64,000 nt of DNA from Laspinema sp. D2d (GTDB lineage Bacteria; Cyanobacteriota; Cyanobacteriia; Cyanobacteriales; Laspinemataceae), in NCBI RefSeq assembly GCF_025370755.1, contig NZ_JAMXFC010000002.1:124001-188000 (forward strand). Direction: 5' to 3'. Position 1 is the stretch's first letter, and the number at the start of each line of letters is the position of its first letter. Below are positions 46,893 to 56,700 of this stretch, piece by piece. The notes under the pieces were generated by a model that did not search any database, was not told where the DNA came from, and worked only from the letters and a program-made list of their open reading frames with translations. A program made the translations under genes and the position numbers.

Positions 46893-48452
46893 ATGGCGCG
46901 TCTGGCACTGTTGAGCACATCGGACAAAACCGGGTTAATTGACCTCGCCCGCCACTTAGTTGAGGAATTCGGCTTTGACCTCATCAGCAGTGGCGGCACC
47001 GCAACAGCCCTCAAAGAAGCCGGTTTGCCGGTGACTAAAGTCTCCGATTATACTGGGTCCCCGGAAATTTTAGGGGGGCGGGTGAAAACCCTGCATCCCC
47101 GGATTCATGGTGGTATTTTAGCAAGACGGGACCTCCCCGAGGACCGGACCGATTTAGAAACCAACGACATTCGTCCCATTGATTTAGTAGTCGTCAATCT
47201 TTACCCCTTTGAAGAAACGATCGCTAAGGAAGGGGTAACGTTTGCGGATGCGATCGAAAATATTGACATTGGCGGTCCCACGCTCCTGCGGGCAGCGGCG
47301 AAAAATCACGCCCATCTGACGGTATTATGTAATCCGGGGCAGTATGACAGTTACTTGAAAGAATTGCGGAGTAACGGGAAAGCGTCCGGCGAATTTCGTT
47401 TGTCTTGTGCGAGAACGGCCTTTTGGCATACGGCGTCATACGATCGCGCGATCGCCACTTATTTGGATACCGCAGGCAATGCCGAGTCCCAACATCCCAC
47501 CCTGCCGGATACCTTTAGCATTAGCGGACATCAAATCCAATCCCTGCGTTACGGGGAAAATCCTCATCAAGGTGCAGCATGGTATCAAATGGGAACAACG
47601 CCAACGGGATGGACGGCAGCGAACAAATTGCAAGGGAAAGAGTTAAGTTATAACAACTTAATTGATTTAGAAGCAGCCCGTCAAATTATTGCAGAATTTT
47701 CCGGCAGTAGCGAAGATGCGGCAGTGGCTATTCTCAAACATACTAATCCCTGTGGCGTAGCAATGGGAAGTACCCTAGTGGAAGCCTATCAAAAGGCTTT
47801 GGCAGCGGATTCAGTGTCAGCATTTGGGGGAATTGTTGCTTGCAATCGTCCTTTAGATGCAGCAACAGCTACGGAACTGACTAAAACCTTTTTGGAATGT
47901 GTGGTGGCCCCGGATTGCGAACCGGAAGCGGCAGAAATTTTGAGTAAAAAATCTAAGGTGCGAATTTTAACCTTAGCGGATTTAAGCAGTGGTCCGAAAA
48001 AGACGATTAAGGCGATCGCCGGAGGATTTTTGGTCCAAGAGTCGGACGATGCGATCGCGGAACCAACGGAGTGGCAAGTCGTTACGGAAAAACAACCCAC
48101 GGCAGACCAACTGGCGGAACTTCTATTTGCTTGGAAGGTCGTCAAGCACGTTAAATCTAATGCCATTGTCGTGACTGGCGATCGCACCACTTTAGGTGTA
48201 GGGGCCGGTCAAATGAATCGGGTTGGGTCTGTTAAAATAGCCCTCGAACAAGCAGGAGAAAAAGCCCAGGGTGCGGTCCTCGCCTCTGATGGATTTTTCC
48301 CCTTTGATGATTCAGTGCGAACAGCAGCAGCAGCAGGCATCATCGCCGTGGTGCAACCGGGAGGAAGTCTGCGGGATAGTGATTCCATTGCGGCAGCCAA
48401 TGAACTCGGTTTAGTGATGGTTTGTACCGGCATCCGTCACTTCTATCATTAA
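46893..48452 (+). CDS. purH: Bifunctional AICAR formyltransferase/IMP cyclohydrolase
   Basis: A 519-aa enzyme of normal length catalysing the last two steps of IMP synthesis. The N-terminal MGS-like IMP cyclohydrolase domain (residues 1-about 200) begins MARLALLSTSDKTGLIDLA and includes GGRVKTLHPRIHGGILARRD and NIDIGGPTLLRAAAKNH. The C-terminal transformylase domain includes LRYGENPHQGAAWY, ILKHTNPCGVAMG with the catalytic Lys-His pair, and ASDGFFPFDDSV. AGGATG precedes the ATG. The gene appears to be transcribed alone. Confidence 0.98.
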   Translation: MARLALLSTSDKTGLIDLARHLVEEFGFDLISSGGTATALKEAGLPVTKVSDYTGSPEILGGRVKTLHPRIHGGILARRDLPEDRTDLETNDIRPIDLVVVNLYPFEETIAKEGVTFADAIENIDIGGPTLLRAAAKNHAHLTVLCNPGQYDSYLKELRSNGKASGEFRLSCARTAFWHTASYDRAIATYLDTAGNAESQHPTLPDTFSISGHQIQSLRYGENPHQGAAWYQMGTTPTGWTAANKLQGKELSYNNLIDLEAARQIIAEFSGSSEDAAVAILKHTNPCGVAMGSTLVEAYQKALAADSVSAFGGIVACNRPLDAATATELTKTFLECVVAPDCEPEAAEILSKKSKVRILTLADLSSGPKKTIKAIAGGFLVQESDDAIAEPTEWQVVTEKQPTADQLAELLFAWKVVKHVKSNAIVVTGDRTTLGVGAGQMNRVGSVKIALEQAGEKAQGAVLASDGFFPFDDSVRTAAAAGIIAVVQPGGSLRDSDSIAAANELGLVMVCTGIRHFYH

Positions 48453-48458
48453 AATTTT

Positions 48459-48480
48459 GGCGGGGGTTAACACCTCCGCC
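48459..48480 (+). terminator. Hairpin just after purH
   Basis: GGCGGGGGT pairs with ACCTCCGCC over nine pairs (one G-T) around a TAAC loop, starting six bases after the purH stop. No T tract follows, so termination is uncertain. Confidence 0.5.
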
Positions 48481-48590
48481 TGATTGCTAAACTGGGTTAA
48501 GTTTGATGACAAAAGGTCCAAAATTACGGGTTTATGCCGTAATAAACCGGATGTGGTTTAGTTTACAATAGGATTGATTTGGATAGGATT

Positions 48591-49661
48591 ATGCAAACTC
48601 AACTGGGGCAGGCTAACCTGATGAGTCCCTCTTCCTCCGGACTACCAAATGAGTGGAAACAATGGATTGCTACCAATAAATTGCGCCAGCTTCCTGATGG
48701 TTGTCTGGTAGATATTCTCGTGCAACGGGGGGTAGATATTCGGATGGCGATCGCCGAAGTCAAAGCCATCTCTACTCATCCCTATTTTCAAGCGGCTTCA
48801 GCGATACTGGCAGAACAAAACCAACAAGCCGAAGCTACAATCACGAGGCAAGCCATCCAGGTTCAAAAACTGGAAACTCAGCTCGATATTTACCGACACC
48901 TAGAGAAATTAAACCCGAATTATAACCAGATTCAACGAGTGGAGTCTCTGTCGAAGTCCGAATTTTTTGACAATTATTTTGCCCAAAATACCCCGGTAAT
49001 TTTAACCGGCATCATGAAAAATTGGCAGGCATTGTCTCGGTGGAATCCCGAATATTTAAAGCAAGAGTATGGAGAGGTTGCCGTAGAGGTTCAATTTAAT
49101 TGGGAATCAAGCCCTTTATTTGAGCAACAAAAAGAAAAACACCGCCAGCAAATGAAAATGGGCGATTATGTAGATTTAGTCGTCACTGGGGGGAAAACTA
49201 ATGATTATTATATGGTTCCTTTTAATGGCAACTTTGATAGTCCTGAGTTTAAACCCCTGCTTCAGGATGTGGAAATCTTTTCCGAGTATATTGACCCCTC
49301 GAACCAAACCGCTTGTATTTTCTTCTGGTTTGATCCGGAAGGAACGATTACCCCATTGCATCATGACCCCTGCAATGTACTGTTATCGCAAGTGTATGGC
49401 AGAAAGCGAATTCGCCTGATTTCTCCCAATCAAAAAGCTTTACTTTATAATTATGTGGGGGTTTACAGTGAGGTGGATTTACTCAATCCGGATTACGAGA
49501 AATATCCTCGGTTTAAGGAGGTGGAAATCATCGAAGTTATCTTAGAACCGGGAGAGGTGATATTTTTGCCCGTGGGATGGTGGTATCATGTGGAGTCGTT
49601 AGATATTGCGATTTCCATTTCTTTCACGAACTTTTTGATTAATAATTATTACAATATCTAG
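48591..49661 (+). CDS. JmjC/cupin-8 Fe(II)/2-oxoglutarate oxygenase (oxygenase cluster gene 1)
   Basis: About 356 aa from ATG 48591, chosen for the GGATAGGA just before it. Residues about 20-70 form a helical domain (LPNEWKQWIATNKLRQLPDG, then LVQRGVD) of the type found at the N-terminus of cyanobacterial cupin-like proteins. A linker with LETQLDIYRHLEKLNPNY leads to a cupin-8/JmjC barrel: metal ligands H257 and D259 (TPLHHDPCN) and distal H333 (GWWYHVESL), with YGRKRIRLISP between. All three iron ligands are present, so activity is expected; relatives hydroxylate protein or peptide side chains. It is first of four same-strand oxygenase-fold genes. The linker and barrel closely match the next gene. 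Confidence 0.88.
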   Translation: MQTQLGQANLMSPSSSGLPNEWKQWIATNKLRQLPDGCLVDILVQRGVDIRMAIAEVKAISTHPYFQAASAILAEQNQQAEATITRQAIQVQKLETQLDIYRHLEKLNPNYNQIQRVESLSKSEFFDNYFAQNTPVILTGIMKNWQALSRWNPEYLKQEYGEVAVEVQFNWESSPLFEQQKEKHRQQMKMGDYVDLVVTGGKTNDYYMVPFNGNFDSPEFKPLLQDVEIFSEYIDPSNQTACIFFWFDPEGTITPLHHDPCNVLLSQVYGRKRIRLISPNQKALLYNYVGVYSEVDLLNPDYEKYPRFKEVEIIEVILEPGEVIFLPVGWWYHVESLDIAISISFTNFLINNYYNI

Positions 49662-49676
49662 GAGGCAGAGAAGAGA

Positions 49677-50840
49677 ATGAAGGTTGATAGAGGAACAGAA
49701 ACTATGATAGCTGAACAAATCAACGTTGACTCGGCGATCGCCACCGCAGATGACTCACAACTGGTGCAAGTGATGTTAATGCTAGATGGGGGTCACCAGT
49801 GTGAAATCGCTTTAATGCCCGATTCCCCGTTACTGGGGGAACTATTTCAAGCCTTAACAACAGAACCGGAAAAGAGTGAGAATAAACTGTTTCAGATTCC
49901 GATTGAAGAGGGAAACGGTGCGTTGTATTTTCCTAGTGCATCTTTAGTGGCGATCGCCACCGATCCAGCTGTCTCCCTGCCAATTCCAGAGAAACCCAAA
50001 CCCCTTGAAACCCGGGAAGACATCGAACCAGACGATCCCGTGCAACAACTGGAATGCCAACTCAATATTTACCACAAACTAGAAAAACTATCACCCAACT
50101 ATGGAAAAATTGAGAGAATTCCCCATGTTTCAGGCCAGGAATTTTTAGAGCGGTTTTATATTAGAAACAAGCCGGTAATTTTCACTGATTTGATGGACAA
50201 CTGGAAAGCCCTTTCATTGTGGAATCCCCAATATTTTAAGGAAAAATATGGTCATGTAACCGTTGGTGCACAGTTTAATCGGGAATCCAATGAGCAGTAT
50301 GAATGGTATCGAGAGAAGCATCAAAAAATGGTACTCTTTGGTGAATTTGTTGATCAGGTTCTACAAGGGGGAGAAACCAATGATTACTATATCGGGGCCT
50401 ACAATGGCAACTTTAGCCGGGAAGGTTTCAAAAGACTGCTGGACGATATCGAACTCTTTCCTGAGTATTTAACTGATACTAAAGATCCCCATAAGACGGC
50501 ATTCTGGTTTGGTCCAAGCGGGGCGATTACTCCCTTGCACTTTGACATTTTAAATACATTCCTATGTCAAGTGTATGGACGGAAACGGGTGCGCTTAATC
50601 TCGCCAAATCAGAAACATTTACTAAGTGTTTATGGGAAATGCTACAGTAATATTGATTTAGAAAATCCCAATTTAGAACGCTATCCTCAACTTAAAGATT
50701 TGGATATTATGGAGATAACTATTGGCCCGGGAGATGTGCTATTTTTACCTGTGGGTTGGTGGCATCAAGTGCGGTCTTTGGAAGTTTCGATTTCTATATC
50801 TTACTTGAACTTAGCATTTGAAAATACGTTTAATTTCTAA
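49677..50840 (+). CDS. JmjC/cupin-8 oxygenase with alternative N-terminal domain (oxygenase cluster gene 2)
   Basis: A 387-aa protein. Residues about 25-105 are a compact beta-type domain (VQVMLMLDGGHQCEIAL, then LFQIPIEEG and SLVAIATDP) that is absent from gene 1 but shared with genes 3 and 4. The linker (LECQLNIYHKLEKLSPNY) and the cupin-8 barrel match gene 1. The iron ligands are H288, D290 (TPLHFDILN) and H363 (GWWHQVRSL), so the enzyme should be active. It starts 16 bases after gene 1 with AGGAGG upstream. The protein looks like a recombination product of a gene-1-type barrel and a gene-3/4-type N-terminus. Confidence 0.88.
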   Translation: MKVDRGTETMIAEQINVDSAIATADDSQLVQVMLMLDGGHQCEIALMPDSPLLGELFQALTTEPEKSENKLFQIPIEEGNGALYFPSASLVAIATDPAVSLPIPEKPKPLETREDIEPDDPVQQLECQLNIYHKLEKLSPNYGKIERIPHVSGQEFLERFYIRNKPVIFTDLMDNWKALSLWNPQYFKEKYGHVTVGAQFNRESNEQYEWYREKHQKMVLFGEFVDQVLQGGETNDYYIGAYNGNFSREGFKRLLDDIELFPEYLTDTKDPHKTAFWFGPSGAITPLHFDILNTFLCQVYGRKRVRLISPNQKHLLSVYGKCYSNIDLENPNLERYPQLKDLDIMEITIGPGDVLFLPVGWWHQVRSLEVSISISYLNLAFENTFNF

Positions 50841-50947
50841 AATAGAATCATTTAAATTCAAAGGAACAAATGAGGGAATAATCATCAAGCAATAGGGGTG
50901 ATTTCTATTATTTCTTCCTAAATTTAAACGAGAGAGAAGCACTAAAA

Positions 50948-51820
50948 ATGGAAACAATGAAACTAGAGTCTAACCAGGTAAAAGTGATTGTGATGATGAC
51001 GGGAGGTCATCAATATGAACTGTCTTTAACTAAGGATGAATCCTTGTTGAGGGAATTGTTTCAAGCCTTAAGCAATCGGGGGAAAAATGGGCGAACAGAT
51101 GTGATTAGAATTCCCAACGAAGAGGACGGGTCCTGTTTGTACATTCCTCGGGATGCGATCGCCGCGATCGCCACTGTTCCTCCCATCCCCGTGCAATCCC
51201 TCAGCTTACAACCGCCCTCTCCACAACCGGAACCCACTCCCCAACTACCCCAGCAACTGATAGAATCCACGGTGGTGCAACTGGATAATTTTCTCAACCG
51301 GGCAGAGTATCAGGAACTCATTCAGACTATCTTTCCCCAGGAAGGAACTGCCTCTAGTGGGATTCAGTTGCCCACACCTCAATCCTTCGCACTGTCGCGG
51401 GAACTGCTGTTACACCGAGTACAAATGATGCTTCCCGATGTGCTGATTCAGTTGGGATTAGAGGGGTTTCCCTTGACAGCAATGGAAGCAGAGGAGACTC
51501 CGAACCATGCCCCCGAGGGACAGGCAATTTCTACCGATGGAAATCGTCCCGAAACTGCCTTAAGGGTGTTGAATTTCTGTTACTTTTTCTATCAAACGCC
51601 GAAACCTTTTAGCGGGGGAGAAATGCGGATTTATGATAGTCAAATGGTGAATAATCAAGTGAGTATCGCACAATCCTATAAAACCATAGAACCGCGTCAA
51701 AATAGTATTGTATTTTTCTTAACCAGCAATGCTTATGAAGTGCTGCCGATACATCCGAACTCCCCAGCATTTAGCGATCGCTGCTTCCGGTTCAGAGGGT
51801 GGATGCGGCGATCGGGTTAA
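50948..51820 (+). CDS. Prolyl-4-hydroxylase-fold protein lacking iron ligands (oxygenase cluster gene 3)
   Basis: A 290-aa protein. The N-terminal domain (VKVIVMMTGGHQYELSL, then IRIPNEEDG and AIAAIATVPP) is the one shared with genes 2 and 4. The C-terminal part aligns with the 2-oxoglutarate oxygenase of gene 4 (TPKPFSGGEMRIYDS against EPKPFTGGELRMYDT). The iron-binding HxD of gene 4 reads S195-T-D197 here, and the distal histidine reads Y263 (NAYEVLP). Both histidines are therefore lost and the protein is predicted not to bind iron; a binding or regulatory role is possible. It lies 107 bases after gene 2. Confidence 0.82.
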   Translation: METMKLESNQVKVIVMMTGGHQYELSLTKDESLLRELFQALSNRGKNGRTDVIRIPNEEDGSCLYIPRDAIAAIATVPPIPVQSLSLQPPSPQPEPTPQLPQQLIESTVVQLDNFLNRAEYQELIQTIFPQEGTASSGIQLPTPQSFALSRELLLHRVQMMLPDVLIQLGLEGFPLTAMEAEETPNHAPEGQAISTDGNRPETALRVLNFCYFFYQTPKPFSGGEMRIYDSQMVNNQVSIAQSYKTIEPRQNSIVFFLTSNAYEVLPIHPNSPAFSDRCFRFRGWMRRSG

Positions 51821-51877
51821 GCGGGTTTAACTCAATTTATCCACGTCTTACAGTCTACTGGCTATAAACTTTAACGT

Positions 51878-52786
51878 ATGACATCCAATCTCACCGAGAC
51901 ACAAACCGTTCATGTAATGCTACTGATTGCCGGGGGACATCAGTGTGAATTGTCCCTGGCAGCGGATGCGCCATTGTTGCAAGATATCCTAGAAACGATC
52001 GCACTCCGTTCTCACCCTGAGCGATCGCAACCCAATAAACTCTTCCAGATCCCGATGGAAGACGGCGGACCTACTTTATACTTTCCGAGTCGTTCCATCG
52101 TGGCGATCGCCACCGATCCGCCGGTTCCGCTACCCGAAATTGCCCCCGAACCCGAACCCATTCAGCGATCGGCAGCAGCAACCGCACCGATTTTAATCAA
52201 ATCCCGGTTCCTCAAAATCCAGAACTTTTTAAGCGAAGCTGAAAACCAACGAATTCTCAATTATGTGATAGAAAATCAGCGAGAATTTGAAGATAGTAAA
52301 GTTGGAACCAATGACCCCAACTATCGGCGATCGAAAATCTTCTATTACTTCGAGGAGTTTGGGGACTTAATTCGAGAAAGAATCAGACAAAACCTTCCTC
52401 AAGTCAGAGAATATTTGGGAGTTCCCCCCTTTGAAATTGCCGAAATCGAATCGCAAATAACCGCCCACAACGACGGACATTATTATAAAGCCCATAACGA
52501 TAACGGGGATGAATCCACCGCCACCCGAGTCCTGAGTTACATTTACTACTTCCACCGAGAACCCAAACCCTTTACCGGAGGAGAACTACGGATGTACGAT
52601 ACCTGGAAACTGGGAGAAAGTACCTATTCCCTAGCTGAATCCTATACCGACATCCCCCCCACCAATAACAGCATCGTCTTCTTTGTCAGTAACTGTTGCC
52701 ATGAAGTTCGGCCTATTATTTGCCCTTCTAAAGACTTCAAAAATAGCCGCTTCACCCTAAATGGGTGGATTAGAAGAACCGTATAA
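51878..52786 (+). CDS. Prolyl-4-hydroxylase-type Fe(II)/2-oxoglutarate oxygenase (oxygenase cluster gene 4)
   Basis: A 302-aa protein. The shared N-terminal domain (VQVMLLIAGGHQCELSL, then LFQIPMEDG and SIVAIATDPP) occupies residues about 9-85. The C-terminal double-stranded beta-helix has the full active site: H206 and D208 (YKAHNDNG), distal H275 (CCHEVRP) and R291 (SRFTLNGW) for 2-oxoglutarate. EPKPFTGGELRMYD is a family hallmark. Relatives hydroxylate proline or other residues in proteins. It starts 57 bases after gene 3. A TPR gene follows after a repeat-containing gap. Confidence 0.88.
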   Translation: MTSNLTETQTVHVMLLIAGGHQCELSLAADAPLLQDILETIALRSHPERSQPNKLFQIPMEDGGPTLYFPSRSIVAIATDPPVPLPEIAPEPEPIQRSAAATAPILIKSRFLKIQNFLSEAENQRILNYVIENQREFEDSKVGTNDPNYRRSKIFYYFEEFGDLIRERIRQNLPQVREYLGVPPFEIAEIESQITAHNDGHYYKAHNDNGDESTATRVLSYIYYFHREPKPFTGGELRMYDTWKLGESTYSLAESYTDIPPTNNSIVFFVSNCCHEVRPIICPSKDFKNSRFTLNGWIRRTV

Positions 52787-52824
52787 TACCAAATCCGGAG
52801 TTCAAAAGTCAGTTTCATTGATTA

Positions 52825-52870
52825 GCCCGCGTAGGCGGGCTTCGTTCGTATAGCCTCACCCTTCAGGGTG
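52825..52870. repeat. Dispersed GCCCGC/GCGGGC hairpin repeat
   Basis: GCCCGCGTAGGCGGGC, then TTCGTTCGTATAGCC and a CACCCTTCAGGGTG hairpin. The central GCTTCGTnCGTATAGCC is shared, in reverse, with 37407-37433. It lies 38 bases after the last oxygenase gene. Confidence 0.65.
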
Positions 52871-53119
52871 CGGGATTTTATAAACCTTTAACAACCGAAT
52901 TGCGTATGACAACGCTATCGATGTGAAGGAAATCTCCGGGGAAGTTGCAGGGAGAAATCCGGTATTTTTTGGCAAGAGTTCTAAAGAAAAAAACCCAAAA
53001 AATCTAGCGATTACCGGAGTCACCAAGTACAGATATTTACAGGAGTGCGAGCAAAATGCTGGCATTCCAAAATGATCCGGTATCGGATCAATTATGAAAA
53101 TGATTTAGGGTTGCTAGAG

Positions 53120-53614
53120 ATGGAAAGCAATGATCCAGCAAAGGAATTGAGGCAGAAAGCGATTGAACAATCTGACCAGGGAGATTATACGGGTGCTCTT
53201 GCCTCATTGAACGAAGCCATACAGCTAAACCCGAACTCCACGGATGCGTATTTTATCCGAGGGTTAATTCAGTTTGAATTAAATCAATATGAAGAAGCGA
53301 TCGCCTCTTGTAACGAAACCCTTCGACTCAAATCAGACTACCTCAGCGGTTATTTTTTTCGAGGTTTCGTGCAATGTAATTGTTTAGGGCAATATGCAGA
53401 GGCGATCGCCTCATTTAATCAAGCAATATCCCTCAAACCCGACTACGACACAGCCTATTACTGGCGCGGAGTATCCCAGTTTAATATCGGACAATATGAA
53501 GAAGCGATCGCCTCCTACACCCAAGCAATTCGCCTCACCCCTCATGAGCAAGAACCCTATGTCAAAAGAGAACAAGCACAGCAAGAATTAGATAAATTTC
53601 GGTTATCATCCTAA
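53120..53614 (+). CDS. TPR-repeat protein
   Basis: About 164 aa from ATG 53120 (MESNDPAKELRQKAIE); in-frame GTG 53045 and ATG 53072 are possible but their leader sequence is not TPR-like. Four tetratricopeptide repeats of 34-35 residues follow, with the consensus ..GQYEEAIASYTQAIRLTP. The product is soluble, with no signal peptide or other domain. It is a protein-protein interaction scaffold whose partner is unknown. Unit sequences closely resemble those of the large TPR gene 150 bases downstream, so the two are related by duplication. Confidence 0.78.
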   Translation: MESNDPAKELRQKAIEQSDQGDYTGALASLNEAIQLNPNSTDAYFIRGLIQFELNQYEEAIASCNETLRLKSDYLSGYFFRGFVQCNCLGQYAEAIASFNQAISLKPDYDTAYYWRGVSQFNIGQYEEAIASYTQAIRLTPHEQEPYVKREQAQQELDKFRLSS

Positions 53615-53763
53615 CCTCCTCCACTGGGCTAATCTGAAAAAAATCATTTTTAAAAACCCAATTTTATCTTATCAACCCCCTCCCCTCCCAATCCTTCCTT
53701 CAGTGAAAATCAGTGTAATCTGTGTTTTAATAAATCCATCAACCTCAAACCGGAGAACAGCAG

Positions 53764-56700
53764 ATGTGGCGGAAACTGTGGCGGTGGCTAAAACAAATCT
53801 ATCACTCCCTACAACAACGATTCCAAAAACGGGAACCGCCACCGTCACCGCATCAAATCCCTGATCTCGAATTCGAGATAAAATTCATGCCGCTACTCGA
53901 AGCAGCAGCAAACGGTGCTAGTGGAGGAGATATTCAGACGCACAGAATGGCAACCAACATCAAAGAATCCGAATGGATACCCTGGTTGCAGCGCTTCGGG
54001 GAACGGTTACAACAGAACCCCGAAACTCATGCAGAAATAGCCCAACGCCTGATACAGTTTGGGCAACTTCATCGCGGAGAATTGGGAACAGTTGCCGAGA
54101 GAATCGGCAGGGAGATATTAGCACTGATAACGCCTTCGGTTGTGCAAGAGGAGGTAACAAGTCAGGGACCGGAAAAGGATGAGGCAGAGGAATGGTTTCA
54201 GCGCGGGGTAGAGCAAATTGAGAGGGGGGATTTTACTGCTGCCATTGCCTCATTCAATGAAGTGAGCCTCCTCCAACCCAATTACTCTGAAGCTTATTAC
54301 AACCGAGGAATAGCGCAGAGTTACCTAGAACAATACGAGGAAGCCATTGCCTCATTCAATGAAATGATTCGCCTCCAACCTGATTACCCGGAGTCTTATT
54401 GCAGCCGAGGGGTAGTGCAGGCTGACTTAGGGAAATATGAGGAAGCCATTGCCTCCTACAATGAAGCAATCCGCCTCAAACCCGATTTCCCTGACCCTTA
54501 TTACAACCGAGGGGTAGCCCAAGGTTACCTTGGGCAATATGAGGATGCTATTGCGTCATTCAATGAATTTATCCGTCTCCAACCTGATTACCCCGATGCT
54601 TATGGCAAGCGAGGGTTAGCGCAGGGTTACCTTGGGCAATATGAGGAAGCCATTGCCTCATTCAATGAAGCAATCCGCGTCCAACCTGATTACCCGGAGG
54701 CTTATGGCAACCGAGGGGTAGTGCAGGCTGACTTAGGGAAATATGAGGAAGCCATTGCCTCCTACAATGAAGCAATCCGCTTCAAACCCGATTTCCCTGA
54801 CCCTTATTACAACCGAGGGTTAGCGCAAGGTTACCTTGGGCAATATGAAGAAGCCATTGCCTCATTCAATGAAGCAATTCGCCTCCAACCCTATTACCTA
54901 GAGGCTTATTGCAATCGAGGGGTAGCGCAAGGTTACCTAGGGCAATATGAGGAAGCTATTGCCTCATTCAATGAAGCAATCTGCCTCCAACCCGATTACC
55001 CCGAGGCTTATTACAACCGAGGAAATGCGCAAGGTTACCTAGGGCAATATGAGGAAGCCATTGCCTCCTACCATGAAGCAATTCGCCTCAAACCCGATTA
55101 CTCTGAGGCTTATTACAAACGAGGAAATGCGCAAGGTTATCTAGGGCAATATGAGGAAGCCATTGCCTCATTCAATGAAGTAATCCACCTCCAACCCCAT
55201 TACCCCTGGGCTTATTACAGCCGAGGGGTAATGCAGGTTGACTTAGGACAATATGAGGAAGCTATTACCTCATACAATGAAGCAATCCGGCTCAAACCCG
55301 ATTTCCCCGAAGCTTATCTCAACCGAGGCAAGGTACAGGATAACCTAGGGCAATATGAGGAAGCCATTGCCTCATATAATGAAGCAATCCGGCTCAAACC
55401 CGATTTCCCCGAAGCTTATCTCAACAGAGGGGCAGTCCTGTGTAATAACTTAGGACAATATAAGGATGCCCTTGCCTCATTCAATGAAGCAATTCGCCTC
55501 AAACCTGATTACCCTGACGCTTATTACAACCGAGGAAACGCGCAGGTTTACTTAAGAGAATATGAGGAAGCCATTGCCTCATTCAATCAAGCAATTCACC
55601 TCAAACCCGATTACGCCACAGCTTATATCAACCGAGGGGGAGTGTTGTGTGATAACTTAGGGCAATATGAGGAAGCCATTGCTTCATTTAATGAAGCAAT
55701 CCGCCTCAAACCCGATTTCCCCTGGGCTTATTACAATAGAGGGGTAGCACAGGTTTACCTAGGGCAATATCAAGATGCTATTACCTCATTCAATGAAGCA
55801 ATCCGCCTCCAACCGGATTTCCCCGCAGCTTATTACAAACTAGGGTTAGTGCAGTATAACGTAGGGCAACCTGAAGACGCCCTTGCCTCATTCAATGAAG
55901 CAATCCGCCTCAAACCGGATGATCCCGAGGCTTATTATAGGCGAGGGAATGCTCAGTATAGCTTAGGGCAATATGAGGATGCGATTGCCTCATTCAATGA
56001 AGCAATCCACCTCAAACCCGACTTGCTTGAAGCTTATTACAACCGAGGAAATGTGCAGGTTGACTTAAGACAATATGAGGAAGCCATTGCCTCATTCAAT
56101 GAAACAATCCGCCTCAAATCCGATTTGCCCGAAGCTTATTACGGGCGAGGGAATGCGCAGGGTTTCCTAGGGCAATATGAAAATGCCGTTGCGTCATTGA
56201 ATGAAGCAATCCGCCTCAAACCCGATTACTTTGACGCTTATTCCATCCGAGGGGTAGGGCAGTATAACCTAGGACAATATGAGGATGCCATTGCCTCATT
56301 CAATGAAGCAATCCGCCTCAAGCCTAACTTGCCCGAGGCTTATTACAACCGAGGGTTAGTGCAGTATAACCTACGGCAACATGAGGATGCTATTGGCTCA
56401 TTCAGTGAAGCTATCCGCCTCAAGCCCGATTACCCTGACGCTTATTATCGGCGAGGGAATGCGCAGGGTTACTTAGGGCTATATGAGGATGCCTTTGCTT
56501 CATTCAATGAAGCAATTCGCCTCAAACCCGATTACTCTGAAGCCTATTCTAACCGAGGGAATGTACAGGTTTATTTAGGAAAACATGAGGATGCCATTGC
56601 CTCATTCAATGAAGCACTCCGCCTTACACCCAATGACATCTGGTCTTATTACAACCGAGGGATAGCCCAGGGTTACCTAGGAAAACATGAGGATGCCATT

